DNA from: Photobacterium jeanii
GTDB lineage: Bacteria; Pseudomonadota; Gammaproteobacteria; Enterobacterales; Vibrionaceae
Assembly: GCF_001650345.1 (NCBI RefSeq)
Contig: NZ_LVHF01000033.1
Location: 868,001 to 932,000 of the forward strand
Direction: 5' to 3'
Length of the DNA stretch: 64,000 nucleotides
Part shown: piece after piece, positions 63,827 to 64,000 of the stretch
How positions within the stretch are numbered: the first letter of the stretch is position 1
Layout of the letters: every line of letters starts with the position of its first letter
Program-made: the position numbers and the translations under genes
The notes under the pieces: model-generated
Told to the model about the DNA's origin: nothing
Database searches by the model: none
Seen by the model: the letters and a program-made list of their open reading frames with translations, nothing else

Positions 63827-64000
63827 TTAAATAAATCCGTTATTCTCTAAAATTTCACATCGCCCCTGAGCTGACAGCGTACCGTCATTATTAGGTATCG
63901 CGTTGATGGCGCGATCCCAGTCTTGTACCGGTTTAATACCTGTGCGATCGATCATCCAAACCGTATCTTGCTGATCAGACGTTTGAGTCGGAGTAAACAT
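63827..64000 (-). CDS. C-terminal 57 residues of an unknown protein (cut by window end)
   Basis: On the minus strand the frame is open from the last base to a TAA at 63827-63829. The first codon at the edge is ATG, but it cannot be told whether this is the start. The visible part includes VWMIDRTGIKPVQDWDRAIN and ends CEILENNGFI. Codon use looks genuine. Family not recognised. Confidence 0.5.
   Translation of the reverse strand: MFTPTQTSDQQDTVWMIDRTGIKPVQDWDRAINAIPNNDGTLSAQGRCEILENNGFI

Overview
The window is about 64 kb of a gammaproteobacterial chromosome with low to moderate G+C. It most likely comes from a member of the Vibrionaceae (Vibrio, Photobacterium or a close relative). The evidence is a set of families typical of that group: DUF3010, DUF2986, the small Pfam-type HlyU family, CheV, the proteobacterial dedicated sortase (PDS) regulators PdsS/PdsR/PdsO, a PopT-type DUF368 protein, YejABEF, pntAB, and a ribB gene under an FMN riboswitch. 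From memory, the yej, pntAB and ribB genes lie on chromosome II in Vibrio cholerae, so a second-chromosome origin is plausible but is inference. Gene order is that of a normal chromosome; no rRNA, tRNA, prophage or CRISPR array was seen.

Layout. 1-7 kb: the end of an M3 peptidase, a secreted EF-hand-like protein, DUF3010, an isoprenylcysteine-methyltransferase-like protein, a CyuA-type cysteine desulfidase, a c-type cytochrome, an XRE-2TM regulator with an internal ribosome binding site, and an orphan BrxR/CapW-type WYL repressor followed by two overlapping mini-genes. 7-11 kb: a four-gene membrane operon (HlyD adaptor, DUF2955 permease, AI-2E-family transporter, K+ channel). 11-15 kb: PopT, a VOC protein and small secreted proteins. 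15-19 kb: the PDS regulators facing pdsO, with the sortase and its substrate missing. 19-31 kb: a GT4 glycosyltransferase, CheV, a 1388-residue formate dehydrogenase/GltD-like fusion, and an 1185-residue Ig-like lipoprotein followed by 1.2 kb without a gene.

31-42 kb: a small membrane protein, a SPOUT methyltransferase, the yejABEF peptide importer, aspartoacylase, DUF2986, a deoxycytidylate deaminase and nagA. 41.7-44.3 kb is the accessory part: a decayed IS481-family element, then a DUF3380 muramidase overlapping a small signal-peptide protein, the layout of a type VI effector/immunity pair. 44-54 kb: an MFS exporter, an orphan DmsC-like anchor, an isochorismatase-like hydrolase, a 5'-nucleotidase without a signal peptide behind a strongly structured leader, a 30-residue membrane protein, ribB with its riboswitch, a BASS-like transporter and two small conserved proteins. 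54-64 kb: pntAB, a NUDIX hydrolase, DUF2797, a TrmK-like methyltransferase, a cytochrome c', an Scs-type copper/thiol operon and one gene cut by the window edge.

The most interesting items are the muramidase/immunity-like pair next to the IS481 scar, the PDS regulatory module stripped of its sortase with helically phased TTGCC repeats in its divergent promoter, the orphan BrxR-type repressor with two mini-genes, and the bistable-looking leader RNA upstream of the 5'-nucleotidase.
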